Source of the DNA: Streptomyces varsoviensis
GTDB lineage: Bacteria > Actinomycetota > Actinomycetes > Streptomycetales > Streptomycetaceae
Assembly: GCF_000718635.1 (NCBI RefSeq)
Contig: NZ_JOBF01000010.1
Location: forward strand, 130,629-194,628
Length of the DNA stretch: 64,000 nucleotides
Reading direction: 5' to 3'
The notes under the pieces are model-generated. The model made no database searches and was not told where the DNA came from. It worked only from the letters and a program-made list of their open reading frames with translations. Below are positions 52,658 to 60,125 of this stretch, one piece after another (positions within the stretch are counted from its first letter, which is position 1; each line of letters begins with the position of its first letter). Position numbers and translations under genes: made by a program.

Positions 52658-53421
52658 CGCCCCTCACCCGGTCCCTTGCCGGCGGCAGGGCGCGCGCCAT
52701 CAGCGCCATCATCCGTCTCTCCGGTCGCGAAGCCGTCCGTGCCGCCGATGGTGCCGGCGCCGCTCGCGAAGCCGTCCACACCACCGCACGCGACGCTGTC
52801 GGCGCCCCCGCCCGGGCCGCCCCCGTCCGCTTCGCTGTCCGCGATATGCCCTGCCCAGCGTTCCCGGCCCCAGGAGTGCCGGTGCCGGCGGTCCGTACAG
52901 CAGGCGCACTCCGGGTCGTCGCACCGGCAGCCGGGGTTGATGCACAGCACGTCGTCGCGCTCGGGCAGGACGCGAAGCGACACCGACGCGCAGTACGGGC
53001 AGCGGCCGCGGACGCGTACCGGCGTCTCGGCCCCATCGCCAAGCGCTCGCGAGCAGCGCCTGGCCATCCGGCGGGCCTCACTGCGCACGTGCTCGGCGAG
53101 GACCGGCTGCCGTGCGACGCGGTCCAGCAGTCCGATGAGCCGTGTCAGCCGCTGTTCCACCGAGCCCTGCCGGGGGCGCGGGAGGCGCAGCTTCTCGCAG
53201 ACCGCCTCCTCCAGTTCCACCACTCCATCGGTGATGTCCCGGATGGTGTCGGAGACGAAGAGCCGGAGAGGGACGTCGGGAGCCGAGCCCTTGCGCCCGC
53301 CCCGCACGGGGGACGGGAGGGAGGGAGACCTGCGGCTCGGAGCGAGTTCCTGGCTCAACTCGGGGAACTGGCGCCGCAGGGCGCCGAGCCAGAAGGCGGC
53401 GTGTTCGGTGGGCTGGGTCAT
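52654..53421 (-). CDS. Cys-rich hypothetical protein of the regulatory operon
   Basis: A 255-aa protein. The N-terminal half is helical; the centre holds cysteine clusters (RCPYCASVSLRVLPERDDVLCINPGCRCDDPECACC) resembling a zinc ribbon; the last 65 residues are Gly/Ala/Asp-rich low complexity. Proteins of this kind are frequent in Streptomyces prophages and integrative elements. It is coupled to the downstream HTH gene by ATGA and lies downstream of the WhiB-like gene. Confidence 0.7.
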   Translation of the reverse strand: MTQPTEHAAFWLGALRRQFPELSQELAPSRRSPSLPSPVRGGRKGSAPDVPLRLFVSDTIRDITDGVVELEEAVCEKLRLPRPRQGSVEQRLTRLIGLLDRVARQPVLAEHVRSEARRMARRCSRALGDGAETPVRVRGRCPYCASVSLRVLPERDDVLCINPGCRCDDPECACCTDRRHRHSWGRERWAGHIADSEADGGGPGGGADSVACGGVDGFASGAGTIGGTDGFATGETDDGADGARPAAGKGPGEGR

Positions 53422-53539
53422 CACATTCCCGTGGGTGTCGGAAGGCGAAAAAGGCAGAAAAGGCAGGAAAGGCAGGAAAGGGGCAGGAAAGGTGCAGGAA
53501 GGGCTGCGGCGGGCGCCGGCGGAAAGGGGCGGGGGAGGG

Positions 53540-53854
53540 TCAGGGCGCGAGGGCGTCGGAGGCCGCCACTTCCTTGCCGTTGCGCCACAGCCGACCGCCG
53601 CTGACGCCGTCGAACCAGTTGTCGTACGGTGCCACCGCCTCCAGGCAGCGCTGCCGCACCCGGCACACCGCGCAGGCGCGCAGCGCGGGCAGCGCCGCCT
53701 CCCGGCGTCGGGCGAAGACCGCGCGGTCCGGCAGGCCGGAGCAGGCGGCGTCCCCGCGCCAGTCCTCCGGCCCGCCGGGTCTGGGCCGGGACGAGGTGGC
53801 GGGACGGGCGGAGGAGCCGGGGCGGCAGGAGGGTACGGGCTGGCATACGGGCAT
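53540..53854 (-). CDS. WhiB-like protein of phage type
   Basis: A 104-aa iron-sulfur-type regulator with four cysteines in the WhiB pattern: C in DAACSGLPD, then C-x2-C-x5-C (CAVCRVRQRC). The following turn reads F-D-G-V-S-G-G where chromosomal WhiB proteins have G-(V/I)-W-G-G, so the tryptophan that contacts the sigma factor is replaced by serine. ATG 53854 is preceded by AAGGGGA. Its promoter (TTGCGT-N17-TAGGGT) carries two TTGCG-N4-CGC sites. Confidence 0.85.
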   Translation of the reverse strand: MPVCQPVPSCRPGSSARPATSSRPRPGGPEDWRGDAACSGLPDRAVFARRREAALPALRACAVCRVRQRCLEAVAPYDNWFDGVSGGRLWRNGKEVAASDALAP

Positions 53855-54001
53855 GGCTGAAGTCCCCTTCAAGGCTTGGAGGCAGGCAGCGAAGTCGGAG
53901 GTGGGTCCGGGCTGACCGGGCAGCGGGAGCCCGGACAGCCCGGCGGCAGGAGGGAGGAGGGCAGGCAGCGAGCGCACAGGAGGGTGGGGAGGCACCCTTC
54001 G

Positions 54002-54048
54002 TTGCGGGTTCGCAATTAGACCCTAGGTCGCCCCGCGCGCACACGCAA
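54002..54048 (-). promoter_or_regulatory. WhiB operon promoter with paired operators
   Basis: On the minus strand TTGCGT (54048-54043) and TAGGGT (54025-54020) are 17 bases apart. The 14-bp motif occurs at 54002-54015 (TTGCGGGTTCGCAA, fully symmetric outer arms) and at 54035-54048 (TTGCGTGTGCGCGC, minus strand). One site covers the -35, the other the expected start of transcription. Confidence 0.7.
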
Positions 54049-54137
54049 CAAAAGCGCCGCTCTTCTGGATCCCGCCTCCTGAGCAGCCGGTCAACGTCCG
54101 CGCCGACGGCCCGTAATGTCCAGGCCGGTGTGGCGAT

Positions 54138-54178
54138 TTGCGCACGCGCAAGTCATCCTGGTCATTGCGTGCGCGAGC
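54138..54178 (+). promoter_or_regulatory. Operator pair upstream of the XRE regulator
   Basis: TTGCGCACGCGCAA (54138-54151) and TTGCGTGCGCGAGC (54165-54178) are 27 bases apart, ahead of a probable -10 TAGGGT (54185-54190). They share the TTGCG-N4-CG core with the sites before the tail and WhiB operons, suggesting autoregulation. Confidence 0.7.
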
Positions 54179-54215
54179 GGGCGGTAGGGTCGCTCGCGCG
54201 GAGGGAGAGCAGGCA

Positions 54216-54689
54216 ATGGTCAAAAAGGGGTCGGACATGGAGCACTTCGCGCACTGGGTCGAAGGCTTGCTACGGGAGCGCGGGTACGACATCGACAGCC
54301 CCCGAGGCGGCGGCAGATCGCAGCTCGCGGAGGACGCGGGAGTGCACCGTGCCGCGGTGACGCGCCTGCTCCAACGGCAGAGCCTGCCCGATCTGGAGAC
54401 GATGCGGGCGCTGGCCCCGGTCCTCGGCGTGGGGCTGCGCGACATGCTCATCGAGTCCGGCAAGGTCGTCCCCGAGGACCTGCCGTTGCCGCCCCAGAGC
54501 ACCGGGGCCGCGGCTCCGCGGGCAGGCTCCGCCGACGGCCCCCGGGCCACTCCCCAGGAAGCCGCCGACCTGCTGGGCATCCCCGAGAGCCATCAGCGGC
54601 AATTCGTGGAGATGACGGAGATGATCCTCACAGTCAGCGGCGCCCGCTCGGCTCCCGCCCGCGACACCGCGTTGGACCGCCTCGGCTGA
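54216..54689 (+). CDS. XRE-type regulator, probable repressor of the tail locus
   Basis: A 157-aa protein with an N-terminal HTH (SQLAEDAGVHRAAVTRLLQRQSLPDLETMRALAPVLGVGLRDMLIESG), a Pro/Ala-rich linker and a short C-terminal helical part (PQEAADLLGIPESHQRQFVEMTEMILT). The ATG at 54216 has GGGAGAG upstream. There is no S24 peptidase or RecA-responsive domain, so release from repression would need another signal. The 14-bp operator-like sites before this gene and two other units fit a dimeric XRE repressor; binding is inferred. Confidence 0.82.
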   Translation: MVKKGSDMEHFAHWVEGLLRERGYDIDSPRGGGRSQLAEDAGVHRAAVTRLLQRQSLPDLETMRALAPVLGVGLRDMLIESGKVVPEDLPLPPQSTGAAAPRAGSADGPRATPQEAADLLGIPESHQRQFVEMTEMILTVSGARSAPARDTALDRLG

Positions 54690-54875
54690 CAGCACCGCGC
54701 CGCGCGACGGTGCGACACCGCGCGACGGCCGTGCCTCGCGAACGATGGCTCACCCCGTGAGCGCCCACCCGAGGGTGCTCACGGGACTCACACAGTCGTA
54801 CTCCTGGCGGCCCACAAAAGCCGTACCACCGAGCCCCACGCCCTCACCCGCGCACGCCCGTACCCCGGCCGGGGG

Positions 54876-55061
54876 CTATTTGCCCGCCATGCGGTGGTCC
54901 CGGCGGCGGCGCCTGATGGAGAAGGCGTAGGTGACCACCGATACGGCGATGATCACGAGGGTGGCCCACAGCATCAGCGTGTCGGTGTCCTCTACCCGCG
55001 TCAACGCATAGGCGATACCGGCGAGTATCGCGAAGACCCCCAGGCCCTTGAGGGAGTTCAT
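54876..55061 (-). CDS. Small two-TM membrane protein
   Basis: A 61-aa protein with two membrane helices (GLGVFAILAGIAYAL; LMLWATLVIIAVSVVTYAFSI) and a basic C-terminus. GGAGAGAG precedes the ATG. It lies 55 bases downstream of the GT2 gene on the same strand and is probably co-transcribed with it, so it may be an accessory subunit. No family recognised. Confidence 0.7.
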   Translation of the reverse strand: MNSLKGLGVFAILAGIAYALTRVEDTDTLMLWATLVIIAVSVVTYAFSIRRRRRDHRMAGK

Positions 55062-55116
55062 TGCTCTCTCCTTGGTTCCTCTCCGCGGTTGCTGCCGCGG
55101 TCATTTCCAGCCGCGG

Positions 55117-56406
55117 TCATTTCCACGCGGATACGCGGGTCACGTACGACTTCACGATGGACGAGACGAGCCAGTGCGTACGCACCACGGTGTAGACCAG
55201 CTCGGGCAGCAGCAGGGCTTCGACGAGCATCGCCTTCCAGCCGAGGTTCCGTACCCGAAGGGCCGGATAGACGACCCAGAAGCCGAGCAGCAGCACGGAG
55301 AAGAGCGGGTAGTGGGAGAAGCCGCGCAGCGCGGTCCGTGCGAGCTGGGTGGAGCCCCAGCCCAGGATGTAGGCGGAGCCGACGAGCCCCAGGATCATGG
55401 TGCTGATGGAGTGCCAGGTGAACTTGGTCCAGCCGCGGCGGCGCAGCGTGTCCACCGTGCCGCGGCTCCACCGCTCACGCTGCTGGATCAGCTCGCGGAG
55501 GGTGGGCATGAGGTCGGTGTAGGCGATGCACAGTTGGTTGGCCGTGATCTTCCAGCCGGACTCCTTGAGCGCCAGCGTGGTCTCGTAGTCCTCGACCAGG
55601 TTGCGGTGGTCCTCCCAGAAGACCTGCCCCCGCCAGTCGAGGAGCCCTTGGAGCGCCTCGCTCCGGTAGAAGGAGCCGGCGCCCGACATGGTGTGCACGT
55701 CCTGGCGGTAGCGGACGTTGGCGGCCCGGCCGTACTCGATGATCTGCATGCCGAGCAGGAACCGCTGCCACGGGTTGCGCCACAGACCGGTGCGGCCGAG
55801 GCAGGCCGCGCTGACGCCTCCCAGCTCCGGGTCGGAGGCGAGGACGTTGCGGGCGCGCTCGATGAACTTCGGGTGCAGTTCGGTGTCGGCGTCCATGACC
55901 AGGACGTGCCGCACCTTGTTCGGGAGCCGCCCCCCGACGGACTCCCTGAGCCATTGCAGACCGTGGTTGAGGGCGCCGGCCTTTTTATGGGGATTGTTTT
56001 CCAGATTCAGTACGACGGTGTTCGGCGTGGACTCGTCGTCCGCGAACTGCCGCGCGAACTCCTCGGTACGGTCGGTCGAGTTGTTGACCACCACGACGAT
56101 GAGGTCGGGGCGTCGGCTCTGAGTGGCCAGTGACTTCAGAGAGGTGAAGACACCGACCTCCTCGTTACGTGCGGGAACAAGGATGACGGTGTCGTAGATG
56201 ACCGTATCGACTTGCTCGTCTAATGAGACGCGCCCCCGGCGATGCCGACTTCCCGCGGCTTCGACCCGCTGAACGGGGGCACGGCCTTTGCGGCGTCTGC
56301 CGCCGGCCGGTTCGGCACGCTGGGCCGGGGCACGGCCCGTGCGGCGCTGACCGCGCGACGAACGCGCGGCTTCGGCCCGTGCGCCGCTCGCAGTAGTGCC
56401 CGACAA
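55117..56406 (-). CDS. Processive family-2 glycosyltransferase (membrane glycan synthase)
   Basis: A 429-aa GT2 protein. The first 60 residues are basic and low complexity. The catalytic domain has VILVPARNEE, the D-x-D-type VMDADTE, the acceptor-site Asp in VEDYETTLALKESG, and Q-R-E-R-W, the Q-x-x-R-W signature of processive synthases (cellulose, chitin, poly-GlcNAc, hyaluronan). The C-terminus has about three membrane helices. The TTG start at 56406 has GGGGGAG upstream. It is divergent from a cellulose-binding/GH16-like gene. The polymer made is unknown. Confidence 0.87.
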   Translation of the reverse strand: MSGTTASGARAEAARSSRGQRRTGRAPAQRAEPAGGRRRKGRAPVQRVEAAGSRHRRGRVSLDEQVDTVIYDTVILVPARNEEVGVFTSLKSLATQSRRPDLIVVVVNNSTDRTEEFARQFADDESTPNTVVLNLENNPHKKAGALNHGLQWLRESVGGRLPNKVRHVLVMDADTELHPKFIERARNVLASDPELGGVSAACLGRTGLWRNPWQRFLLGMQIIEYGRAANVRYRQDVHTMSGAGSFYRSEALQGLLDWRGQVFWEDHRNLVEDYETTLALKESGWKITANQLCIAYTDLMPTLRELIQQRERWSRGTVDTLRRRGWTKFTWHSISTMILGLVGSAYILGWGSTQLARTALRGFSHYPLFSVLLLGFWVVYPALRVRNLGWKAMLVEALLLPELVYTVVRTHWLVSSIVKSYVTRVSAWK

Positions 56407-56865
56407 GGTTCTCCCCCACTCAACTCAAAGTCACATGACCCACATCTTGTGCTGATCCTGTGAAAGCACAGCGAGAAGATAACCCAGGTATTTGAACGCC
56501 CGACTTCCCTTGAGGGCGGGTCAGCGTCCCCCAACGGGGGCACACTCCGCGAATCGCGACATCACCACCTAGAAAAAAGGTACAAGTCGCTCATATCGTC
56601 ACAGTAAGAAGATATAAAGAAGTGATCAAAAGCACGCCACATCGAGGGGTCCCGACCGGGTTGACGCCGAGATGTACCTCCAAGCTCAAATAAACAGTAC
56701 GTATCACCCTAAAAATGGATGAATCGGACAGAAACATATGCAACCTTGTTGTCCATATGTTCCGGTGGATCGTGGTTACGATGACGCGGAATGTGAGTCA
56801 GTCGTGAATGCGATGTGAAGGGCCCGCAGGTGGCGCCGCTCCTCGCAGCACATCAAGGAGCTTCC
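56407..56865. promoter_or_regulatory. A/T-rich divergent regulatory region with inverted repeat
   Basis: 459 gene-free bases of much lower GC than the surroundings. ACATATGCAAC-CTT-GTTG...CATATGT at 56734-56760 is a strong inverted repeat, a likely operator for the plus-strand gene. The GT2 leader side contains several short hairpins (CCCCCGTTGGGGG at about 56529-56541; GTGCT/AGCAC), suggesting a structured 5' leader. I do not recognise a known riboswitch class. Confidence 0.6.
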
Positions 56866-58314
56866 ATGGGCCGCCCTCGTCGTAGACCCCGCCGCCGCGG
56901 AGGGGTCGTGATCAAAATAGTCGTTGTCATGGCCATAGTCATAGCCGCCGGTGCCGCGGCCTACGTCAAGTGGGGCCCTGGCAGATCTGGCGGCAGCGGC
57001 GATTCAGCGACCGGTGAACTCACCGTCCGATATCGCACCGACGGACCCACCGAGACGACGACGGCCAAACCCTGGCTGGAAGTCATCAACAAATCCAAGA
57101 AGACCATCCCGCTCAGCGATGTGACCCTGCGCTACTACTTCACCCCCGACGACGCCGCGAATAGCGCCGCCTTCGGCGTCAATTGCGTCCAGACGAGCAG
57201 GGGATGCGGCAATGTCACCCACAAAATGGGCACGCTGAGCGGCGGCGGCGCCACCACCCACTACGTCCAGATCGGATTCGGCGCGGGCGCGGGGGAGTTG
57301 AAGCCCGGGGGGACCAGCGAGGGGATCGGCCTCCAGCTCTACCGCCTGGACCACAAGAAGATGAACCAGGCGACCGATCCCTCCTTCGACGCCAAGATCA
57401 CCCACTACGCACCGTCGAAGCGGATCACCGCGTACGTGCGGGGAGCCCTGGCCTGGGGCGACGAACCGAGCGGCACCGCCGATACGGACAAGAACCCGGC
57501 CTCGTCCCCCGCCGCGCCGGCGAAGGGGGTCATCTTCGACAACTTCCACTACACCGGCCCCGACGACCCCGCGCTCACCGCCAACGGCTGGCAGATCCGC
57601 ACCGAGAAGGGCGGCCCCGGCATCCACGACACCTGGACGGCCGACGGCGTCACCTTCCCCGCCGAGTCGTCCGCCAAGGGCGGCCAGGTGCTCCAGCTCC
57701 GTGCCACCACCGACGGCACGAAGAAGGGCACCAAGCAGTCCGAAATCCAGAGCGCCAAGCCCGACTACTTCACCGGCACCATCGCCGCCCGCGTCTATTT
57801 CAGCGACAAGCCCACAAACGGCCGCAACGGCGACCACCTCAACGAGTCCTTCTTCACGATCTCCCCCGCGGACAAGTCGAACAAATACAGCGAGCTGGAC
57901 TACGAGTACATGCCGAACGGCGGCTGGGGAGCGCCCGGCCCCCGCATCGACACCACGAGCTGGCTCGACGGCAACGGCAAACCGGGAAGCCGCACCACCC
58001 GGACCCAGAACCAGAGCCTCACGGGCTGGCACACCTTGATGGTCACCGCCATGAACGGCACGGTCACCTACTCCATCGACGGCAACAAGTTCTTCAGCCA
58101 CAAGGGCAAGTTCTTCCCGCGGGAACGCATGGCCGCCCACTTCAGCACCTGGTTCATCGACCTCCCCTTCAAGGGCCGCCGCACCTGGGACACCCGCGTC
58201 AACTGGCTCTACTACCAGTCCGACCGCACCCTCTCCCTCACCGAGGTCAACAAGGCCGTCGACGACTTCTACGCCGCCGGCACGAACCACGTGAACACCG
58301 TGCCGAAGTCGTAA
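56866..58314 (+). CDS. Membrane-anchored CBM3 plus GH16-like (ConA-fold) protein
   Basis: A 482-aa exported protein. A basic N-terminus and one signal-anchor helix (residues 15-35) are followed by a CBM3 (about 48-205: LTVRYRTDGP, PWLEVINKSKKTIPLSDVTLRYYFTPD, GTSEGIGLQLYRLD), a Ser/Pro linker and a ConA-like domain (about 225-480). The latter contains S-E-L-D-Y-E-Y-M-P, matching the E-x-D-x-E catalytic motif of GH16 glucanases. The protein could bind and trim the glycan made by the divergent GT2. ATG 56866 follows AAGGAG by 5 bases. Confidence 0.85.
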   Translation: MGRPRRRPRRRGGVVIKIVVVMAIVIAAGAAAYVKWGPGRSGGSGDSATGELTVRYRTDGPTETTTAKPWLEVINKSKKTIPLSDVTLRYYFTPDDAANSAAFGVNCVQTSRGCGNVTHKMGTLSGGGATTHYVQIGFGAGAGELKPGGTSEGIGLQLYRLDHKKMNQATDPSFDAKITHYAPSKRITAYVRGALAWGDEPSGTADTDKNPASSPAAPAKGVIFDNFHYTGPDDPALTANGWQIRTEKGGPGIHDTWTADGVTFPAESSAKGGQVLQLRATTDGTKKGTKQSEIQSAKPDYFTGTIAARVYFSDKPTNGRNGDHLNESFFTISPADKSNKYSELDYEYMPNGGWGAPGPRIDTTSWLDGNGKPGSRTTRTQNQSLTGWHTLMVTAMNGTVTYSIDGNKFFSHKGKFFPRERMAAHFSTWFIDLPFKGRRTWDTRVNWLYYQSDRTLSLTEVNKAVDDFYAAGTNHVNTVPKS

Positions 58315-58622
58315 GCGGGGTCGGGTTGGGGAGCTGGGGGCGCCGTTTGCGAGAGACGGGGCCGCCGGTTGCGGGCGGGCCACGGACGTACGCGGTTCGG
58401 CACGGGCTACGGGCGCACGCGACGTAGCAAGACGACGCGAATCGCGTCCGCGTCCGCGGACGTAGACAGGTCGCCACGGACTACGGGCGGACGCGGACGT
58501 AGCAGGCTGACGCTGGCCGAGGCCCTGCCCAGGATGCCGATGGCAACCTGGGCAGGGCGCCCCGGCATCGGCACAGGGCGGGCCGGGACGGGGCAGCAAA
58601 GGCTGCCCCCGCGCGGACTGTC
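58315..58622. terminator. Convergent spacer with repeats and two hairpins
   Basis: A 25-base direct repeat beginning CTACGGGCG and ending ACGTAGCA(A/G)G occurs at 58407 and 58481, in a GTAC/ACGTAG-rich stretch. Two terminator-type hairpins follow: GCCCTGCCCAGG/CCTGGGCAGGGC at 58522-58558 and GGGGCAGC/GCTGCCCC with an AAAG loop at 58590-58609. They separate two convergent genes. Confidence 0.8.
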
Positions 58623-59636
58623 TCAGGACTCATCCGGCCAGCACGAGGTGACGACCAGGGTCGTCCCCTCCAGCGGGCTCCCCACAGCCGTCCCAGCCCA
58701 CTCCGTGAGTACTCCCGGCTCCGCAGAGACCCTGGACAACAACTGGGCGACGTCTTCGGCACTCGGAGTCGCGGGCAGCACGCACCGGACGAGGGGTTCA
58801 CCGGTGGCGCTGCTGTACTCCTCCTCCCCCTTCTCCTCGGGATCATCGGGCACCCACCGGCACACATCGACGTGCCAGGCGTCCGTGCCCGCACCACCTG
58901 GATCCGGGGCGGAGACCGTCAGGAAGTGGTGATCCGAGTCGTACGGCTCGGCAAAGATCTCGGGGTACTCAAGCGAGAACATCCCGTCGTCCGCCTGCGC
59001 GGCCGACCACTGGTCGAAGGCGGCGACCAGCAGCCGCAAATCCGAAACCGCCGCCTTACGCTGCTCGCGGGTGATGCCTTCCTCAAGACGGTCCAATTCC
59101 TTCCGCGCTTCACGCGTCAGAAGGCGCATGCCGCCCCTGTACGGAACAAACGGGAACCCGGAATCCCAGGAACGCTGATTCCCCTCAGGCACAGGGACTG
59201 CCTCCGAGTACTCGGCGAGCGCATCGCGCAGCTCACGTTCCTCTGTCTCCAGCTCCGTCTCGATCGCGATCCGGACCGGAGAGGGGGCAGCCGCGACCGC
59301 CTCGTCCAGGTCGACCAGCGCCTGATGAAGATCCCAGCAGACCCACTCGTACCAAAGGCTGTGCGCTCCGCCAAGGAGCCCAGCACGCGCCGCCCGGTCG
59401 GAGAGTGCCGTGAGGTGCTCAGTGGGATAGCGAGCCACCCGCCCGCCCCGCTCGTCAAAGAGGCCCAGGGGGACTGTCGCAAGGGCGGAGATCCGATTGA
59501 GTGCGTCGACGATCGGTGCGGCGAGCCCTGCAGACGCGAGGCTCGTCACCGTGGACGACACGGCATCGTCCGCACGCCGGTAGACCGCCAGAATCTGCGT
59601 CTTCCCACGGTTCGCGTGTTGACAGTAGATAGTCAT
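58623..59636 (-). CDS. Hypothetical protein (337 aa)
   Basis: A soluble acidic protein with no family I recognise. It starts M-T-I-Y-C-Q-H-A-N-R-G-K-T-Q-I-L-A-V-Y-R-R; the middle is helical (VRIAIETELETEERELRDALAEYSEAV; REARKELDRLEEGITREQRKAAVSDLRLLVAAFDQW), and the C-terminus is mixed beta. No signal peptide or membrane segment. ATG 59636 follows AAAGGCG. GC bias supports coding. It stands alone between two gene-poor stretches. Confidence 0.65.
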   Translation of the reverse strand: MTIYCQHANRGKTQILAVYRRADDAVSSTVTSLASAGLAAPIVDALNRISALATVPLGLFDERGGRVARYPTEHLTALSDRAARAGLLGGAHSLWYEWVCWDLHQALVDLDEAVAAAPSPVRIAIETELETEERELRDALAEYSEAVPVPEGNQRSWDSGFPFVPYRGGMRLLTREARKELDRLEEGITREQRKAAVSDLRLLVAAFDQWSAAQADDGMFSLEYPEIFAEPYDSDHHFLTVSAPDPGGAGTDAWHVDVCRWVPDDPEEKGEEEYSSATGEPLVRCVLPATPSAEDVAQLLSRVSAEPGVLTEWAGTAVGSPLEGTTLVVTSCWPDES

Positions 59637-60125
59637 GCAGACGCCTTTCGGCCGCCGGAGCAGTGACATCCTGGCGGCAACGGAAGAGAACACGGAAAGA
59701 GGCGGTGGCGAAGGCGCGTTCCGACGCTCCATGCCTCGAAGAGATCAGCGGTGGTTCAGGCCCTATCCCGAACTCCTTGCTCTCCGGCAGACTGCCCACG
59801 CCGCACCGCCCCGACACCCCTGAGGCAGCAGAGACTCACGACCTGAAGGGCGCTGCGGAGTCCAGAAGATCCGCGAGAGAGCCAGACGACCAGCTATCCC
59901 CCACGGTCCCTGACAAGCCGGCCCGCGCCCGGGCAGCAACCAGCCGGAGCCAGACGCCAGCACAGTCGTGCTGACATGCCAGCACAGGAAAACGGGAAAA
60001 AGGACCACCCTTTCTACCTTCATGCAGGTCAGGGTGGTCTAACCAGGTATCGCCCCGGGGGGGGCGGATGGCCGATGTTGAGGCTGCGGCTGATGTTAAA
60101 AAGCCTTGAGGGGGAGGCGGTTCAC
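59637..60125. promoter_or_regulatory. Gene-free region with hairpin before a surface-protein gene
   Basis: No credible gene. A hairpin with outer stem GACCACCCT/AGGGTGGTC and inner ACCT/AGGT occupies 60003-60039, about 87 bases before the downstream GTG; it could be an attenuator or the terminator of an upstream transcript. GGGGAGG at 60112-60118 is the ribosome-binding site of that gene. Confidence 0.55.

Larger units (their letters stand above)
37832..54689. mobile_element. Phage-derived tail, lysis and regulatory locus without head genes
   Basis: About 17 kb holding a canonical siphovirus tail operon on the minus strand (tail terminator to fibre), endolysin and holin-type genes, and an adjacent regulatory block with HTH, WhiB-like and XRE proteins. 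No gene for portal, terminase, protease, capsid, integrase, replication or contractile sheath is present. The set matches an F-type (flexible, non-contractile) tailocin or a domesticated prophage remnant. Boundaries are set by gene content; I found no flanking att duplication. Confidence 0.75.

Noticed and set aside
55117..56406. CslA of the cslA/glxA tip-glycan locus
   Set aside because: No GlxA-type galactose-oxidase-like gene is adjacent and the membrane topology appears shorter; only the general GT2 assignment is kept.
56407..56865. Cyclic-dinucleotide or other known riboswitch in the GT2 leader
   Set aside because: Short hairpins exist but I could not match any conserved riboswitch core.
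59663..59974. Plus-strand frame of about 100 codons upstream of the surface-protein gene
   Set aside because: Composition is random-like, it has no ribosome-binding site and it overlaps the upstream region of the 337-aa gene.
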